A DNA stretch of 64,000 nucleotides from CAWANF01 sp963783355 (GCA_963783355.1 CAWANF010000007.1:372001-436000); one strand, 5' to 3'; positions 8,096 to 19,300 are shown, counted from the stretch's first letter. Translations and numbers: made by a program. The notes: generated by a model from the letters alone, not told the origin.

Positions 8096-10189
8096 ATGGC
8101 AGGCTCAAAAAAAAATATATTTCACCAGTTATTATATAGAACCGACGTATTAGTCTCATCGGGTATTATTTTGATCCTGATGATTATGATCATCCCATTG
8201 CCTACGCCATTCCTGGACTTTTTCCTGGCAATCAATATATCGCTTTCTATTATCGTCCTGCTGGTTGCCTTCTATACTTTGAAACCACTTGAATTTGCCG
8301 TTTTTCCCGGAATGCTCCTGATTTTGACGCTATTCCGGCTCTCACTTAACGTGGCAACGACCCGCCTCATACTCGGACAAGGCTATGCCGGAAAGTTAAT
8401 CGAAGCTTTCGGGAATTTTGTCGTTCGCGGAAATTTTGTTCTTGGCATCATCATTTTCGGGGTGCTGGTTATCATTAATTTTATAGTCATTACCAAAGGT
8501 GCATCTCGGATTGCAGAAGTTTCTGCACGATTTACCTTAGATGCCATGCCAGGAAAGCAAATGGCCATCGACGCCGATTTAAGCGCCGGTTTGATCACCG
8601 ACGAACAAGCTCGTAAACGCCGTGAAGATATCGCCCGCGAAAGTGATTTCTACGGAGCAATGGACGGAGCAAGCAAATTCGTTCGTGGTGATGTCATTGC
8701 CGCTTTGCTGATAACGTTTATCAATATTATAGGCGGGCTCATCATCGGAACCGTGCAACGCGGCATGACGCTTGCCGAAGCAGCTCACACATATACATTG
8801 TTGACGATCGGCGACGGGCTGGTAAGCCAGATTCCGGCACTTCTTATTTCCACAGCCTCGGGTATTATAGTCGCACGCGCCGCCTCGGAAGGAAATTTAG
8901 GTGAAGAAATCACCAAACAGCTGACGAACAATCCGCGGACAATGATGATTTCTTCTATCTTTATTTTCATTATCGGCATGGTACCGGGTATGCCGTTGAT
9001 TCCATTCTGGTCTATTGCTGGGCTCCTCATCTTTCTATCCATAAAATTATATAATAAACAGGAAGTGGAGAGGGAAAATGACGAGCGCCTGAAACAGATA
9101 CCGGAGAAACAAGAAGAGCGAATCGAAGATTATTTGCTGATGGATACCCTGGAACTCGAAATTGGTTACAGCCTCATCCCGCTTGTGGACCCGGATCAGG
9201 GTGGGGACCTGCTTGATCGTATGGCTTCTTTACGAAAACAACTTGCCGTCGAGCTTGGAATCATCGTGCCACCCATACGAATACGGGATAATATCCAGTT
9301 AAATGCCAACGATTACATCATAAAAATGCGTGGCAACATCCAGGGGCAGGGTGATTTGCTGCCCGGATACTATATGGCTCTGCTGCCCGCCGGTTTCGAT
9401 ATTGAACTTCCCGGAATCAAGACCACCGATCCGGCCTTCGGGATGGAAGCCGTCTGGATTAGTTCCCGCAACCGAGCCCAGGCCGATAAGTATGGCATCT
9501 CCGCTATCGAATCAGGGGCCGTTATCACCACCCACATGATGGAAATCATCAAACGCAATGCCTACAAACTTATTGATCGCCAGATGGTGAGGAAACTCAT
9601 CGATAACGTTAAAGAAACTTCACCGGCATTGATTGAAGAACTCATTCCCGACAATCTGAAAATCGGAGATGTACAAAAAGTGCTGCGGCAGTTGCTGCGT
9701 GAGCGTATTTCCGTCCGCGATCTCGTGACAATACTCGAAACCCTGGCTGATCATGCTACCCAAACTAAAAATACCGATGTGTTGACAGAATATACCCGGG
9801 CATCACTGGCTGAATCGATTACGAAACAGTACCGCAATGATGATGAAGAAATCCATGTTGCCGTTCTGGAATCGTCCCTGGAATCGCATCTCATCAAGCA
9901 GGCACAGCAGGGAAATCTGAATCCGAATACGCTGGGATTCACCCCGGATACCGTGGAGAAATTGTACATCAGCTGTTCTAATATTTTTGAAAAGATGATC
10001 TCGGCCGGACTCGAGCCCATATTGCTGACATCACCGGTTCTGCGTCCGACCTTATATGAATTTTTGGTATCAATTTTGCCCGAAATATCCGTGTTGTCTT
10101 ATAACGACATCACTTTGAATACTCAAATAAAACGATTTGATCGGATCTCCTTATCACAGGAAAAATCTGAAATACCGATAATGCCATGA
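8096..10189 (+). CDS. flhA: Flagellar export gate protein FlhA
   Basis: FlhA is the large export-gate subunit: a membrane proton channel plus a cytosolic ring that docks chaperone-substrate complexes. The 697 residues match the family length. The N half has several membrane helices and the FHIPEP signature region (LFRLSLNVATTRLILGQG; later EVSARFTLDAMPGKQMAID near 140-160). The C half (~330-690) is the cytosolic domain, including GMEAVWISSRNRAQADKYG and the KYGISAIESGAVITTHMME stretch. The stop overlaps the flhF start by four bases. Confidence 0.97.
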   Translation: MAGSKKNIFHQLLYRTDVLVSSGIILILMIMIIPLPTPFLDFFLAINISLSIIVLLVAFYTLKPLEFAVFPGMLLILTLFRLSLNVATTRLILGQGYAGKLIEAFGNFVVRGNFVLGIIIFGVLVIINFIVITKGASRIAEVSARFTLDAMPGKQMAIDADLSAGLITDEQARKRREDIARESDFYGAMDGASKFVRGDVIAALLITFINIIGGLIIGTVQRGMTLAEAAHTYTLLTIGDGLVSQIPALLISTASGIIVARAASEGNLGEEITKQLTNNPRTMMISSIFIFIIGMVPGMPLIPFWSIAGLLIFLSIKLYNKQEVERENDERLKQIPEKQEERIEDYLLMDTLELEIGYSLIPLVDPDQGGDLLDRMASLRKQLAVELGIIVPPIRIRDNIQLNANDYIIKMRGNIQGQGDLLPGYYMALLPAGFDIELPGIKTTDPAFGMEAVWISSRNRAQADKYGISAIESGAVITTHMMEIIKRNAYKLIDRQMVRKLIDNVKETSPALIEELIPDNLKIGDVQKVLRQLLRERISVRDLVTILETLADHATQTKNTDVLTEYTRASLAESITKQYRNDDEEIHVAVLESSLESHLIKQAQQGNLNPNTLGFTPDTVEKLYISCSNIFEKMISAGLEPILLTSPVLRPTLYEFLVSILPEISVLSYNDITLNTQIKRFDRISLSQEKSEIPIMP

Positions 10190-11514
10190 TAATTAAAAAA
10201 TTCTACGGTAAAAATATAGAAGATGCGCGCACGGATGCCCGGCAAAACCTGGGTAACGGATTTATTATACTGGAAACACTCGATGCTGAGGGTTCACAGC
10301 CGGCCTGCATCACAGTGATGGTAGAAAAACCGATAGAACGTCCGGCCCAAAAACGGATGAATGGTAACCAGGTACTCTCGAGTATAAAAAACGTAGTGTA
10401 CCAAAGAAGCGATGCTGTTCTGAAACCATTGCGCCAACTTCATAAATCCATTTCAGAGTCTGTTGCCACTTCAGATAACGGGGAAAATCAAGAGGAAAAA
10501 CCGAAACTGCTTCAAACCTACGAACCGAAATCAGATATTTCTCAAGAATCCGAAAAACAGGAACCTGCCCGGGAAAATCTTTCCAAAAGGCAATTATCCC
10601 TCTTCGATTATAAAGATTTCGAAGCACTAACAGCTTCTGGCCATCAGCCCGGCATCGAATCCTTTCGCAAAGAGTTTGATGAGGTGAAACAAAAACTGAA
10701 TCACCTGGAAAGCCTGCTATCCGATTCGATTGTTCTTACCAACCTTAATCTTGTATCGCAGCCCTCATTTCAACAGTTGCTGAAAGCAGGCATACCGTCA
10801 CCGATCATTTCCAGCTGGTTCAGGGAAATCATTGAATCCGGGATAACCCCGGAAGAAGACCCCGAAAAATTCATGCTTCAGCTGGCAGGACATTTACGCA
10901 ATGCCTTACCGGAAAAAGCTTCCGAACCGCTTCAAAAAAACATCGTTTTCCTGGGTAATTCAGGCAGTGGCAAGACCAGCCTGATTATCAACCTGATAGA
11001 GAATCAGCCGATAATGAAAATTGAAAAAGCGGCCATCGTCATCATCCGGTATCCCGATACGTCGAAATACTATACGGTGCTCGAGCCTTTTGCCAAAGAT
11101 AAAAAGATACCGTTATATGTTGTTTCCAGCAGCAAAGAAGTGACCAAACTGCTCCCAAATCTGGAAAAATATGATCACGTATTCTTCGATACGCCGTCGA
11201 TCAATTTCGGATCAGAAGAAGCATTTGACGCGTACTGGAAATTGCGCCAGGTCATTGCGGCCATTCAACCTTTGGAAACTCACCTGGTCATCAACGCCAA
11301 TACCAAAACCGTAATAACCGATTACAAGCATCATAACCCCATTCAGCCCGATTTTATTGATTTGACACACATGGATGAAATTCCACAATGGGGACAACTT
11401 TTACCGATTATACGGCATTTTTCCTGCCCGGTTCGTTTTATGAGCCAGGGGCCACGGGACATCGACTATTTTGATACCATGACTTTTGCAGACACCATAC
11501 TATCACGTTCTTAA
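10186..11514 (+). CDS. flhF: FlhF-type flagellar placement GTPase, divergent
   Basis: FlhF is an SRP-type GTPase that sets flagellar site and number. The family is shown by the N terminus (MIIKKFYGKNIEDARTDARQ, then LGNGFIIL), a variable basic/acidic linker (~60-150), the helical N domain (~200-245), a P-loop G257-NSGSG-K263-T-S, and the position between flhA and flhG. Motifs diverge from usual SRP GTPases: the expected DTAGR is D335-TPSIN, and the specificity motif TKxD reads T394-H-M-D397. The fold and context support FlhF, but GTP hydrolysis or dimer activation may be altered. It overlaps flhA by four bases. Confidence 0.82.
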   Translation: MIIKKFYGKNIEDARTDARQNLGNGFIILETLDAEGSQPACITVMVEKPIERPAQKRMNGNQVLSSIKNVVYQRSDAVLKPLRQLHKSISESVATSDNGENQEEKPKLLQTYEPKSDISQESEKQEPARENLSKRQLSLFDYKDFEALTASGHQPGIESFRKEFDEVKQKLNHLESLLSDSIVLTNLNLVSQPSFQQLLKAGIPSPIISSWFREIIESGITPEEDPEKFMLQLAGHLRNALPEKASEPLQKNIVFLGNSGSGKTSLIINLIENQPIMKIEKAAIVIIRYPDTSKYYTVLEPFAKDKKIPLYVVSSSKEVTKLLPNLEKYDHVFFDTPSINFGSEEAFDAYWKLRQVIAAIQPLETHLVINANTKTVITDYKHHNPIQPDFIDLTHMDEIPQWGQLLPIIRHFSCPVRFMSQGPRDIDYFDTMTFADTILSRS

Positions 11515-11515
11515 T

Positions 11516-12301
11516 ATGAATGTTATGAATCCAAATAATAAACAAGCCTACGTCATAACAACCGCAAGCGGAAAGGGTGGAGTGGGAAAAAGCATCGTAA
11601 GTGTAAATTTAGCTGAAACACTAACGAAACTCGGATACAGTGTCGCCATTATTGATGCGGATTTAGGAATGTCGAATTGTGCCACACTGTTAAATGAAAG
11701 CATACCCGGATCAGCGAGAGATGTTGTTGACGGCTCTCTTTCTATAACGGATATCATTCATCAGACCCACAGCGGTTTGAGGATGGTGACCGGTTCGGAT
11801 ATTGCCGGAATCGAATACACGTCTATTTACCCGGTTCTGGATGAAGTATTGCTCCAATTACAAAATGAATGTGATTATATCATCATAGACACCCCGGCCG
11901 GAACCAGCGAACTGAGTTTATGGGCGCTGGATCGATCAAATCTCTGTACCCTGATTGTTGCCGACGAACCGACCGTTATTTCCGATGCCTACCGTTTCTG
12001 CAAATTCGTTCTGGAAATTGATCCAGATTATCCTTTTGGTATTGCGGTGAACTTTGCCGATGATGCCAATAATGCACGGGATGTCGCCAACCGTTTCAAT
12101 TTGATTGTTCAGCATTTCCTGAACAGACAGCTTCCATTATTCGGGTATTTACCTATAGATGAACGGATTCGAAAATCGGTTCATCATCAAAAACCATTCA
12201 TTCATGATTCTGAAATGAGTGATCTGCATCGACCTTTGAATGAAATGGCCAATGAGATCATTCAACATTCGAAATATTCTTTAATAAATCATCAAAACTG
12301 A
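11516..12301 (+). CDS. flhG: MinD-like ATPase FlhG (flagellar number regulator)
   Basis: A ParA/MinD-family ATPase that normally works with FlhF to limit flagella number. The 261 residues carry the deviant Walker A G19-KGGVG-K25-S, a switch I aspartate region (AIIDADLGMSNCATLL) and switch II DYIIIDTPAGTSE. The open frame can be extended to a TTG at 11486 inside flhF, but ATG at 11516, one base after the flhF stop, or ATG at 11525, fits better. The C terminus (~205-261) contains no obvious amphipathic MinD membrane helix that I can assign with confidence. Confidence 0.88.
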   Translation: MNVMNPNNKQAYVITTASGKGGVGKSIVSVNLAETLTKLGYSVAIIDADLGMSNCATLLNESIPGSARDVVDGSLSITDIIHQTHSGLRMVTGSDIAGIEYTSIYPVLDEVLLQLQNECDYIIIDTPAGTSELSLWALDRSNLCTLIVADEPTVISDAYRFCKFVLEIDPDYPFGIAVNFADDANNARDVANRFNLIVQHFLNRQLPLFGYLPIDERIRKSVHHQKPFIHDSEMSDLHRPLNEMANEIIQHSKYSLINHQN

Positions 12302-12311
12302 GGTATTTGTA

Positions 12312-12512
12312 ATGTTTTTAAGATTATTCAGTCTTATTTCACTCGCAGTATTTATCGTACTGATGATTTTAGGCTCCAATCCTTTATTTGCATTTTTCAG
12401 GGCCGTCACGGTATTTATCATTCTTATTATCATTTTTCAGTTATACATTGCGCTGGTTAAAGTTATTGGCAAGACCAGGAACAACGTCAATTCAACAACG
12501 GAAAAGGAATAA
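12312..12512 (+). CDS. Small two-helix membrane protein in flagellar operon
   Basis: A 66-residue protein not recognised by family. It has two hydrophobic segments, about 5-24 (FSLISLAVFIVLMILGS) and 30-50 (FRAVTVFIILIIIFQLYIAL), followed by a polar tail (KVIGKTRNNVNSTTEKE). It lies 10 bases after flhG and 9 bases before fliA, so it is almost certainly co-transcribed with them. Short length, tight spacing and clear topology argue for a real gene; a role in flagellar regulation or membrane anchoring of FlhG is only a guess from position. Confidence 0.7.
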   Translation: MFLRLFSLISLAVFIVLMILGSNPLFAFFRAVTVFIILIIIFQLYIALVKVIGKTRNNVNSTTEKE

Positions 12513-12521
12513 CAGCAGAGC

Positions 12522-13268
12522 ATGAGTAAAACACTTCAGACACTGGTAGTTAATTATTGTGAAGATCCGGCTCCGGGCCTCAGAAATGCCATCATCACCG
12601 AAGCTATGCCATTGGTAAAAAGTATTATTGGGAAAGTGAGAAGGCCGGATAATCCATTGACTCAGTATGAAGATATTGAAAGTGCCGGAATTATGGGCCT
12701 GTTGCAGGCCTTAGACAGCTACCAGTCCGACAAAAATATTCAATTCAATACCTACGCTTATTACCGAATCAAAGGCAGTATTATCGATTACCTGAGAAAA
12801 GTAGATGAAATGCCCCGGATTCAGAGAGTCACTTTCGGTAAAGCCCAAAAAGCGATGGAAGAGCTGATGCAAAAACTGGGAAGAGAGCCGGAAGATGAAG
12901 AAGTAGCAGAAGCCCTGGAAATCAGCATAGAGGATTATCGCGATTTGCTTGTTAATGTCCAGCAGCGTGCCATTTTGTCGCTCGACACCAATTCTTTCCA
13001 GGATGATGAAGTTAATTCCCTTTCCAACCGTCTGGAAGATCTAAATATTGAAGCGCCGGATGCCGAGCTTAACAGGCAAAGCACTACTGAAAAAATCCAG
13101 GATCAATTGAATCTGCTGAAAGAACGTGACCGCCTGATATTGGTGCTCTATTATTATGAAGATTTGACGCTCAATGAAATAGCTATGCTGCTCGGACTCA
13201 CCGAAGCCCGTATATCCCAGATTATCGGTAAGCTGTTGCTGCAATTACGCTCTTCCCTGAAATTATAA
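12522..13268 (+). CDS. fliA: Flagellar sigma factor FliA (sigma-28 family)
   Basis: RNA polymerase sigma factor for late flagellar genes. The 248 residues show sigma region 2 (QYEDIESAGIMGLLQALDSY, then NTYAYYRIKGSIIDYLR ~83-99), region 3 (MQKLGREPEDEEVAEALEIS) and region 4 helix-turn-helix (YYYEDLTLNEIAMLLGLTEA, then RISQI ~205-237). It closes the flhB-to-fliA operon. The next gene is convergent, seven bases away, with no clear hairpin between. No anti-sigma factor FlgM is visible in the window. Confidence 0.93.
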   Translation: MSKTLQTLVVNYCEDPAPGLRNAIITEAMPLVKSIIGKVRRPDNPLTQYEDIESAGIMGLLQALDSYQSDKNIQFNTYAYYRIKGSIIDYLRKVDEMPRIQRVTFGKAQKAMEELMQKLGREPEDEEVAEALEISIEDYRDLLVNVQQRAILSLDTNSFQDDEVNSLSNRLEDLNIEAPDAELNRQSTTEKIQDQLNLLKERDRLILVLYYYEDLTLNEIAMLLGLTEARISQIIGKLLLQLRSSLKL

Positions 13269-13275
13269 CGGCTCA

Positions 13276-16200
13276 CTAATCACTGTTTTCTGTTAACTGA
13301 TCACTGAAATCCTTCCCCGCTTTTGCCATGTGAATAACCCTTACCGACCAGTTCTTCAAATCATCTAAAAGAATATAAATCGTCGGCAGAATCAGCATCG
13401 TGACGATGGTTGAAAAGGTTAACCCGCCGACAATGGCACGGGCCATCGGAAAATACGTCGGTCCATCGCCCCCCACCTGGGTATTGCCTAGACATAATGG
13501 AATCAGTCCTAGAACGGTTGTTCCGGCGGTCATTAAAATCGGACGCATCCGGTCTCTGCCAGCCTGGACAATGGCCCGGTTCCGGCTTAATCCCCGGCTT
13601 CTCAGTAAATTAACGTGATCAATCAGCACAATCCCATTGTTCACCACAATACCCATCAAGATGAGAATGCCAACCATCGCCATGAAGGAAAAAGTGGTAT
13701 TGGTTATGAGGAAAAACCAGTAAACGCCCACAACGGCAAACAGGATAGACGTGATAATACTCGTTGGATACAAGATGGATTCAAACAACGAGGCCATGAC
13801 CAGGTAAATCAGTATGAGCGCCAATACAATATTCAGCAACATTTCATTCATAGTCTGATCCTCTTCACGGAAACTGCGTCCGAAACTCCAACCGTATCCT
13901 GACGGGTAATCGATCTGGTTCATCAGCTTTGTGATTTTTTCCCGCGCCTCATTCATCGTAACATTCTTGAGATTGGCGGTCACGGCCAGAGAGGTTAGCC
14001 TGTTTTCCCGGTGGATGGAATGCGGTCCGCGCCGGATCTCGTAATGGGCTATGGTTGATAATTTCACCGGTTTATTCTTGGGAAGGAAAATCGGTAAATT
14101 CATCAGATCGGAGATGGCTCGTTTATCGGTTTCGGTGAAGCTCAGGATAACATCCCGCTCGCCTTCAGGTGTACGAATTTTCCGCAATGGATAGCCACGC
14201 AATGCACTGGATACAATGTTGGCCACCTGCATAGTATTCAAACCGTAATTCCGGCTGCGATCCCGATCAATATGCAACTGAACTTCCTCGGTTCCGGAAT
14301 CTGCTTCCGAGCGTACATCCACCAATCCCGGAATCTTTTTGGCACGGCGGACGGTTTCATTCGCCAGTTTCGTCAAAATATCACTGGATTCGCCAATCAG
14401 GTGAACCCGTAATTCTTCACCACCACGCATACTCCGATACTCAAATGTGGGGACACCAAGACTGATTTTCGGCAATCCTGCCCTGATTTCTTCCTTTATT
14501 TCTTTTACTGATTTATCGGCTTCATCCTCGTCTTTTAACAAAATAGTCGAAATAGCCCAACCGGTCTCGTAATAGGAATACACCGATTTGATTTCAAATT
14601 GCTTCTGGTTTTCGTATAAATACTTTTCAATCCGGCTGACTGATTCTTCCACTTTTTCCAATGCATAGTGACCGCGCAGATTATAGAAAAGACGAATCGT
14701 CCGGTTCTCGGAAGGCGGAAACATATCCATTTTTACGACTTTGGCAGGTATTGCGGCACTCATAAGAATAAGCAAAACGGCCAGAACAGATGTTTTCTTG
14801 TGATGTATAATCCAATCCAGGATACGGGCATACCAATCAATCGCTTTGTCGATAATCGTGGGTTTGGTGCGAATCTTTTTCGGCTGATACTTCAAATACA
14901 GCAACGGTATAATTGTCAAAGAAATTAGCAATGACGCCACCAATGCGATACAGATTGTAACGGCCACGTGTTTCAGGTAAATGGCCGCCATGTCACCCTG
15001 GCTTATGATGTTTGGCAGAAAAACGATAATGGTGGTTATCGTTCCGGCTGTAACGGCCATGGCCACTTCCTTGACTGCTTTAATCGTCAAAGCTTTGCGA
15101 TCTGTTCCGGAAAGTTGGTGACGGTGAATATTCTCTGTGACCACAACGGCATTATCGACCAGCATACCGACCGCCAGCATCAGCCCCATCATCGTCAAAA
15201 TATTCAGGGACATGTGCAGGAAGAAGAGACAAGCCATCGTAACAATCAGCGAGAAAGGCACTGCCAGGCCTACAATGAGCGTTGTTGGAATATTTCGCAG
15301 AAAAAAGAAAAGAACGATAATGGATAAAATGGCGCCTAAAACACCAGCATTAAACAGTTCTCGAAGTGAACTAAGAATACCCGTGGCCTGGTTTCCCAGT
15401 TCGAAAATTTTGATACCCTTCATTTCGGGATTGTCTTTGATCGCCTTAACTTCTTCCAGAACCGCTTTACTTACTCCGACGGTATTCGCTCCCGATTCTT
15501 TGAAGACATCCAGTCCGATAGCATATTTTTGATCCAGGTGACGTCCGTATGTCACATCCGGGTTTTTAAAATCCACATCAGCGATGTCTTTAAGCCTCAG
15601 ATGATTAGGGCCGACAATCAATTCCTTGTATTCTTCCGGAGTAGAAAGCTGTCCCATCGAACGAACGAGATACCGGTGTCTGGACTCATTGATTTTTCCG
15701 GCCGTAACCGAAAAATTACTCTTACTCAAATCCTGAACCACTTTTCCCAAATCCACATTATGATTCACCAGCCGATCGGGTTTGATTTGAATACGCAATT
15801 GTTTCTTTTCCACTCCGTACAGATCGACTTTCGAGATGCCATCAATGCGTTCTATCCGTTGCTTGACATTCCGATACAACAAATCGTAAGCATTAGAAAG
15901 ATCGCGGTCACTTGATATACGCAGATTCAGAATAGGTTCGTCGGTGGCTGAAAATTTGAAGATAAAGATACGTTCCAGGTCCGGGGGCAACAGCTTTTGA
16001 ACACCATCGATTTTCTCCTGTCCTTCGATAGCTTTGAGATTGACGTCCGTTCCCATCTTGAAACGAACGAAAATCCCCGATTCATTTTCGCGGGAATTGG
16101 AATTCATCTCCTCGATATCACTAAGCGTTGCCAGTGCTTCCTCAACCGGACGCGTAATAAGCCGTTCGATTTCTTCAGGCGTTGAACCTTTATAGGGAAT

Positions 16201-16344
16201 AGACACATACATCCCGGGATAACTGATGTCCGGGAAGAATTCCAGCGGCACCAGGCGGCTCGAAATAAGCCCGACAACGATGAAACAGGTGAATATCATC
16301 AGGCTGGTAACCGGACGTTCTATGGCTTTTTCCGTCAGATTCAT
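13276..16344 (-). CDS. RND-family efflux transporter permease (second of tandem pair)
   Basis: A proton-driven inner-membrane efflux pump subunit of the AcrB/Mdt superfamily (1022 residues, normal for the family). Features seen: N terminus KAIERPVTSLMIFTCFIVVG, porter-domain start FFPDISYPGMYVSIPYKGST, TM4 proton-relay segment GMLVDNAVVVTENIHRH, and the second-half GIVVNNGIVLIDHVN with RMRPILMTAGTTVLGLIPLC. In TM4 the AcrB Asp-Asp pair is Asp-Asn. It is coupled to the upstream RND gene by a four-base ATGA overlap, implying equal expression and possibly a mixed trimer as in MdtBC. Confidence 0.93.
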   Translation of the reverse strand: MNLTEKAIERPVTSLMIFTCFIVVGLISSRLVPLEFFPDISYPGMYVSIPYKGSTPEEIERLITRPVEEALATLSDIEEMNSNSRENESGIFVRFKMGTDVNLKAIEGQEKIDGVQKLLPPDLERIFIFKFSATDEPILNLRISSDRDLSNAYDLLYRNVKQRIERIDGISKVDLYGVEKKQLRIQIKPDRLVNHNVDLGKVVQDLSKSNFSVTAGKINESRHRYLVRSMGQLSTPEEYKELIVGPNHLRLKDIADVDFKNPDVTYGRHLDQKYAIGLDVFKESGANTVGVSKAVLEEVKAIKDNPEMKGIKIFELGNQATGILSSLRELFNAGVLGAILSIIVLFFFLRNIPTTLIVGLAVPFSLIVTMACLFFLHMSLNILTMMGLMLAVGMLVDNAVVVTENIHRHQLSGTDRKALTIKAVKEVAMAVTAGTITTIIVFLPNIISQGDMAAIYLKHVAVTICIALVASLLISLTIIPLLYLKYQPKKIRTKPTIIDKAIDWYARILDWIIHHKKTSVLAVLLILMSAAIPAKVVKMDMFPPSENRTIRLFYNLRGHYALEKVEESVSRIEKYLYENQKQFEIKSVYSYYETGWAISTILLKDEDEADKSVKEIKEEIRAGLPKISLGVPTFEYRSMRGGEELRVHLIGESSDILTKLANETVRRAKKIPGLVDVRSEADSGTEEVQLHIDRDRSRNYGLNTMQVANIVSSALRGYPLRKIRTPEGERDVILSFTETDKRAISDLMNLPIFLPKNKPVKLSTIAHYEIRRGPHSIHRENRLTSLAVTANLKNVTMNEAREKITKLMNQIDYPSGYGWSFGRSFREEDQTMNEMLLNIVLALILIYLVMASLFESILYPTSIITSILFAVVGVYWFFLITNTTFSFMAMVGILILMGIVVNNGIVLIDHVNLLRSRGLSRNRAIVQAGRDRMRPILMTAGTTVLGLIPLCLGNTQVGGDGPTYFPMARAIVGGLTFSTIVTMLILPTIYILLDDLKNWSVRVIHMAKAGKDFSDQLTENSD

Positions 16345-19300
16345 TTTTGTTCCCCGGTCTCTGAAATATTTTCAGCCACAGTTTCCGCTTCATAATCTTT
16401 CCGGTCCATGATGGCATACATCACCGGGATGACCACTAAAGTCAGCAATGTCGATACGGTTAATCCGCCAATGACCGTAATTCCCATGGGAGCGCGCACT
16501 TCCGCTCCTTCGCCGATGCCGAGTGCCAGCGGCAGCAATCCGAGCGTTGTGGTGAGCGTGGTCATCAAAATCGGGCGCAGACGCGAACGCCCGGCTTCCA
16601 CGATGGCCTCGATCTTATCCATTCCCTGTTTACGGAACTGGTTGATTAAGTCGATAAGCACAATAGCGTTGTTTACGACAATCCCGGCCAGCAGTATCAA
16701 ACCGATGAAAACGACCACGCTGATTGTGGCACCGGTAATCCAAAGCGCGAGAATGGCTCCGACCAATGCCAGCGGAATCGTGAACAAAATGACGAACGGG
16801 TGAATGAGCGATTCAAACTGCGAAGCCATCACGAGATATACCAGGAATACGGCTAAAAGCAATGCAAAAACGAGCGATTTGAACGAGGCGTCCATTTCTT
16901 CGTTTTGTCCGCCGATTTGTGCCGAGATATTATTCGGCATAACGGTATTTTTGATAATTCCGCCAATCTCGTTCGCCGCCGTTCCCAGGTCCCCATAATT
17001 CAGATTCGCCGTGATTACGGCTACACGCTGCTGGGCGACTCTGCGAATTTCGCTTGGACCGGTCGTGACAACGATGTTTGCCACCGCTTCGAGCGGAACC
17101 GGCTTGCTGCTCTGCGGATTGATGATCAGCCTTCGGATTTCATCGGCGGATGCCCGATCTTTTTCACGAGCCCTGACCAGTACGTCAATCTTACGTTCGT
17201 GCCAGGAATATTGGGTAGCGACATCTCCCTTAATTTTACGAACGACGTTGTCGGCTACGGTATGAACGGCCATTCCCAGGGCGGCCACTTTGGCACGATC
17301 AAAATGAATCTGTATCTCCGGATGGCCTCGTTCCATCGTCGATTTTACATCCGCGAAACGACCTGAATTTTGCATTTTCTGATGAATCGACTGGCTGACT
17401 TTCTTCAGCTGATCCAAATCGTAACCGCTGATTTCCACTTCCACAGGCGTTTTAAACGTGAATAAAGCCGGCCGGGAGAATTTGTATTGCAATCCCGGAA
17501 TCTGTTGAAGATGCGTCCGCAGCTGTCTCATCGCCTGTTCTTCATCGTCACGATTCGATCCCTTGTTGAGCGTCACATCCAGTTCGCCCCAGTTTTCACC
17601 GCCTTCATCCGGGTTGGCGTCCATGCGGTTACCTGTTCCGGCTACAGAAAAGGTTGTATGAACATTTCCGAGTGTTTGTGCGGCATACTGAACAGATTTT
17701 AATGCATCATCGGTCCTATTTAACGGAGTTCCCGGAGCCATGCGAAATTCTATTGTAAATTCTCCCTGCGACATGGACGGAATGAGCTCGATACCGAGCC
17801 GTGGAATCAGTAATAAGCTGCCCGAAAAAATCAGGAATGCACTAATCAGAACAATTGCCCGGTGCCCAAGTGCCCAACGAATGAGTGCCGGATATCGGCT
17901 CTCTACCCATTGATAGACATTGTTAAAACCATTGACCAAAGGTCGAATTAAAAAAGAAATAGATCGGCTTATCAAATGAATGGCCTGAAGAATACCGCGA
18001 ACAAAATAGGATGGAATCGTCTCGACCAGGAAAATTCTGATTTTGCGGAAAAAACGGGCGGTTTGGGTTTTGGGAACCGTTCGCAGCGGCCTCGGTATAC
18101 TGCTTTTTTTGCGTCCGCGAACGGACGACAGCATCGGTATTAATGTGATGGCGACGATAAGCGAAGCGAGCAGGGAAAAAGTAACCGTTAATGCCTGGTC
18201 GCGAAAGAGTTGTCCGGCAATCCCCTGAACAAAAACCAAAGGGAAGAAAACGGCTATGGTGGTTAAGGTCGAAGCAACTACAGCAGTTCCAACTTCACTG
18301 GCGCCTTCACGGGAAGCCTGGAGCATAGTTTTCCCCATTGAACGATGCCTGGAAATATTTTCCAAAACGACAATCGAGTTATCAACGAGCAAGCCGATAC
18401 CTAATGCAATGCCACCTAAAGACATGATATTCAGGGTGATATCATAGCCGTACATCAGGTTAAACGTGGCGATAACCGACACCGGGATGGACAGTGAAAT
18501 AATAACGGTCGCCCAGAAATCACGCAAAAACAGGTATAGAATGATAATAGCCAGGATACCGCCGATGATGCCGGCATTCACCACCTCATCCACCGCCTGG
18601 TTGATGAATGTCGATTGATCGTACACTTTGACGAGCTTGACGCCATCAGGCAGATTCTTTCGAATGTTTTTTAGTTTTTTGTCGACATCCCGGGCCACGG
18701 CCACCGTATTAGCATCGCCTTCTTTATACACGGCCAGTTCCACCGCTTCTCTTCCGTTAAACCGGGTGATGGCTTCCCGTTCTTTATACCCCTGGCGAAC
18801 ATCGGCAATATCACGGATATAAATTGGTTTGTTATTCCGGTTTTCAAGAACGATATCATTGATTTCATCGACCGTTTTGAACTGGTTGATCGTCCGTACC
18901 AGGAACTGAGAGGTGCCTTCTTCCAGCCGGCCGCCGGACAAATTCACATTTTCGGCACTTAGCTCGGTGATAACTTTATCAATAGGAATATTGAGATGCG
19001 CTAATCTGCGTTCATCAACCAAAACCTGTATTTCTTCCTCCAGTCCGCCACTCACCTTCACCGAGGCAACTCCATCCGCCGTTTCCAGTTCTTTTTTAAG
19101 CTGTTCCTCACTGAGTGTTCGTAAATATTTGAGTGTCTGAATGGAAGGAACCGGCTCTGCATTCGGTTGTATAGAAGCAGAAGTAACATTCGTTTTAGCC
19201 GGTTTATTTTCACGGAAAAGAGCAAAACGAATAACCGGATCAAGCGTCGGATCAAAACGAAGGATCACCGGTCGTTCCGCTTCCAGCGGGAGCTGAATGG

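Noticed and set aside
11486..11515. TTG start extending flhG into flhF
   Set aside because: ATG at 11516 or 11525 is in frame and avoids the overlap; the extra residues are not family sequence.
14668..15532. Long open frames opposite the RND genes
   Set aside because: They are antisense shadows within strongly conserved pump genes.
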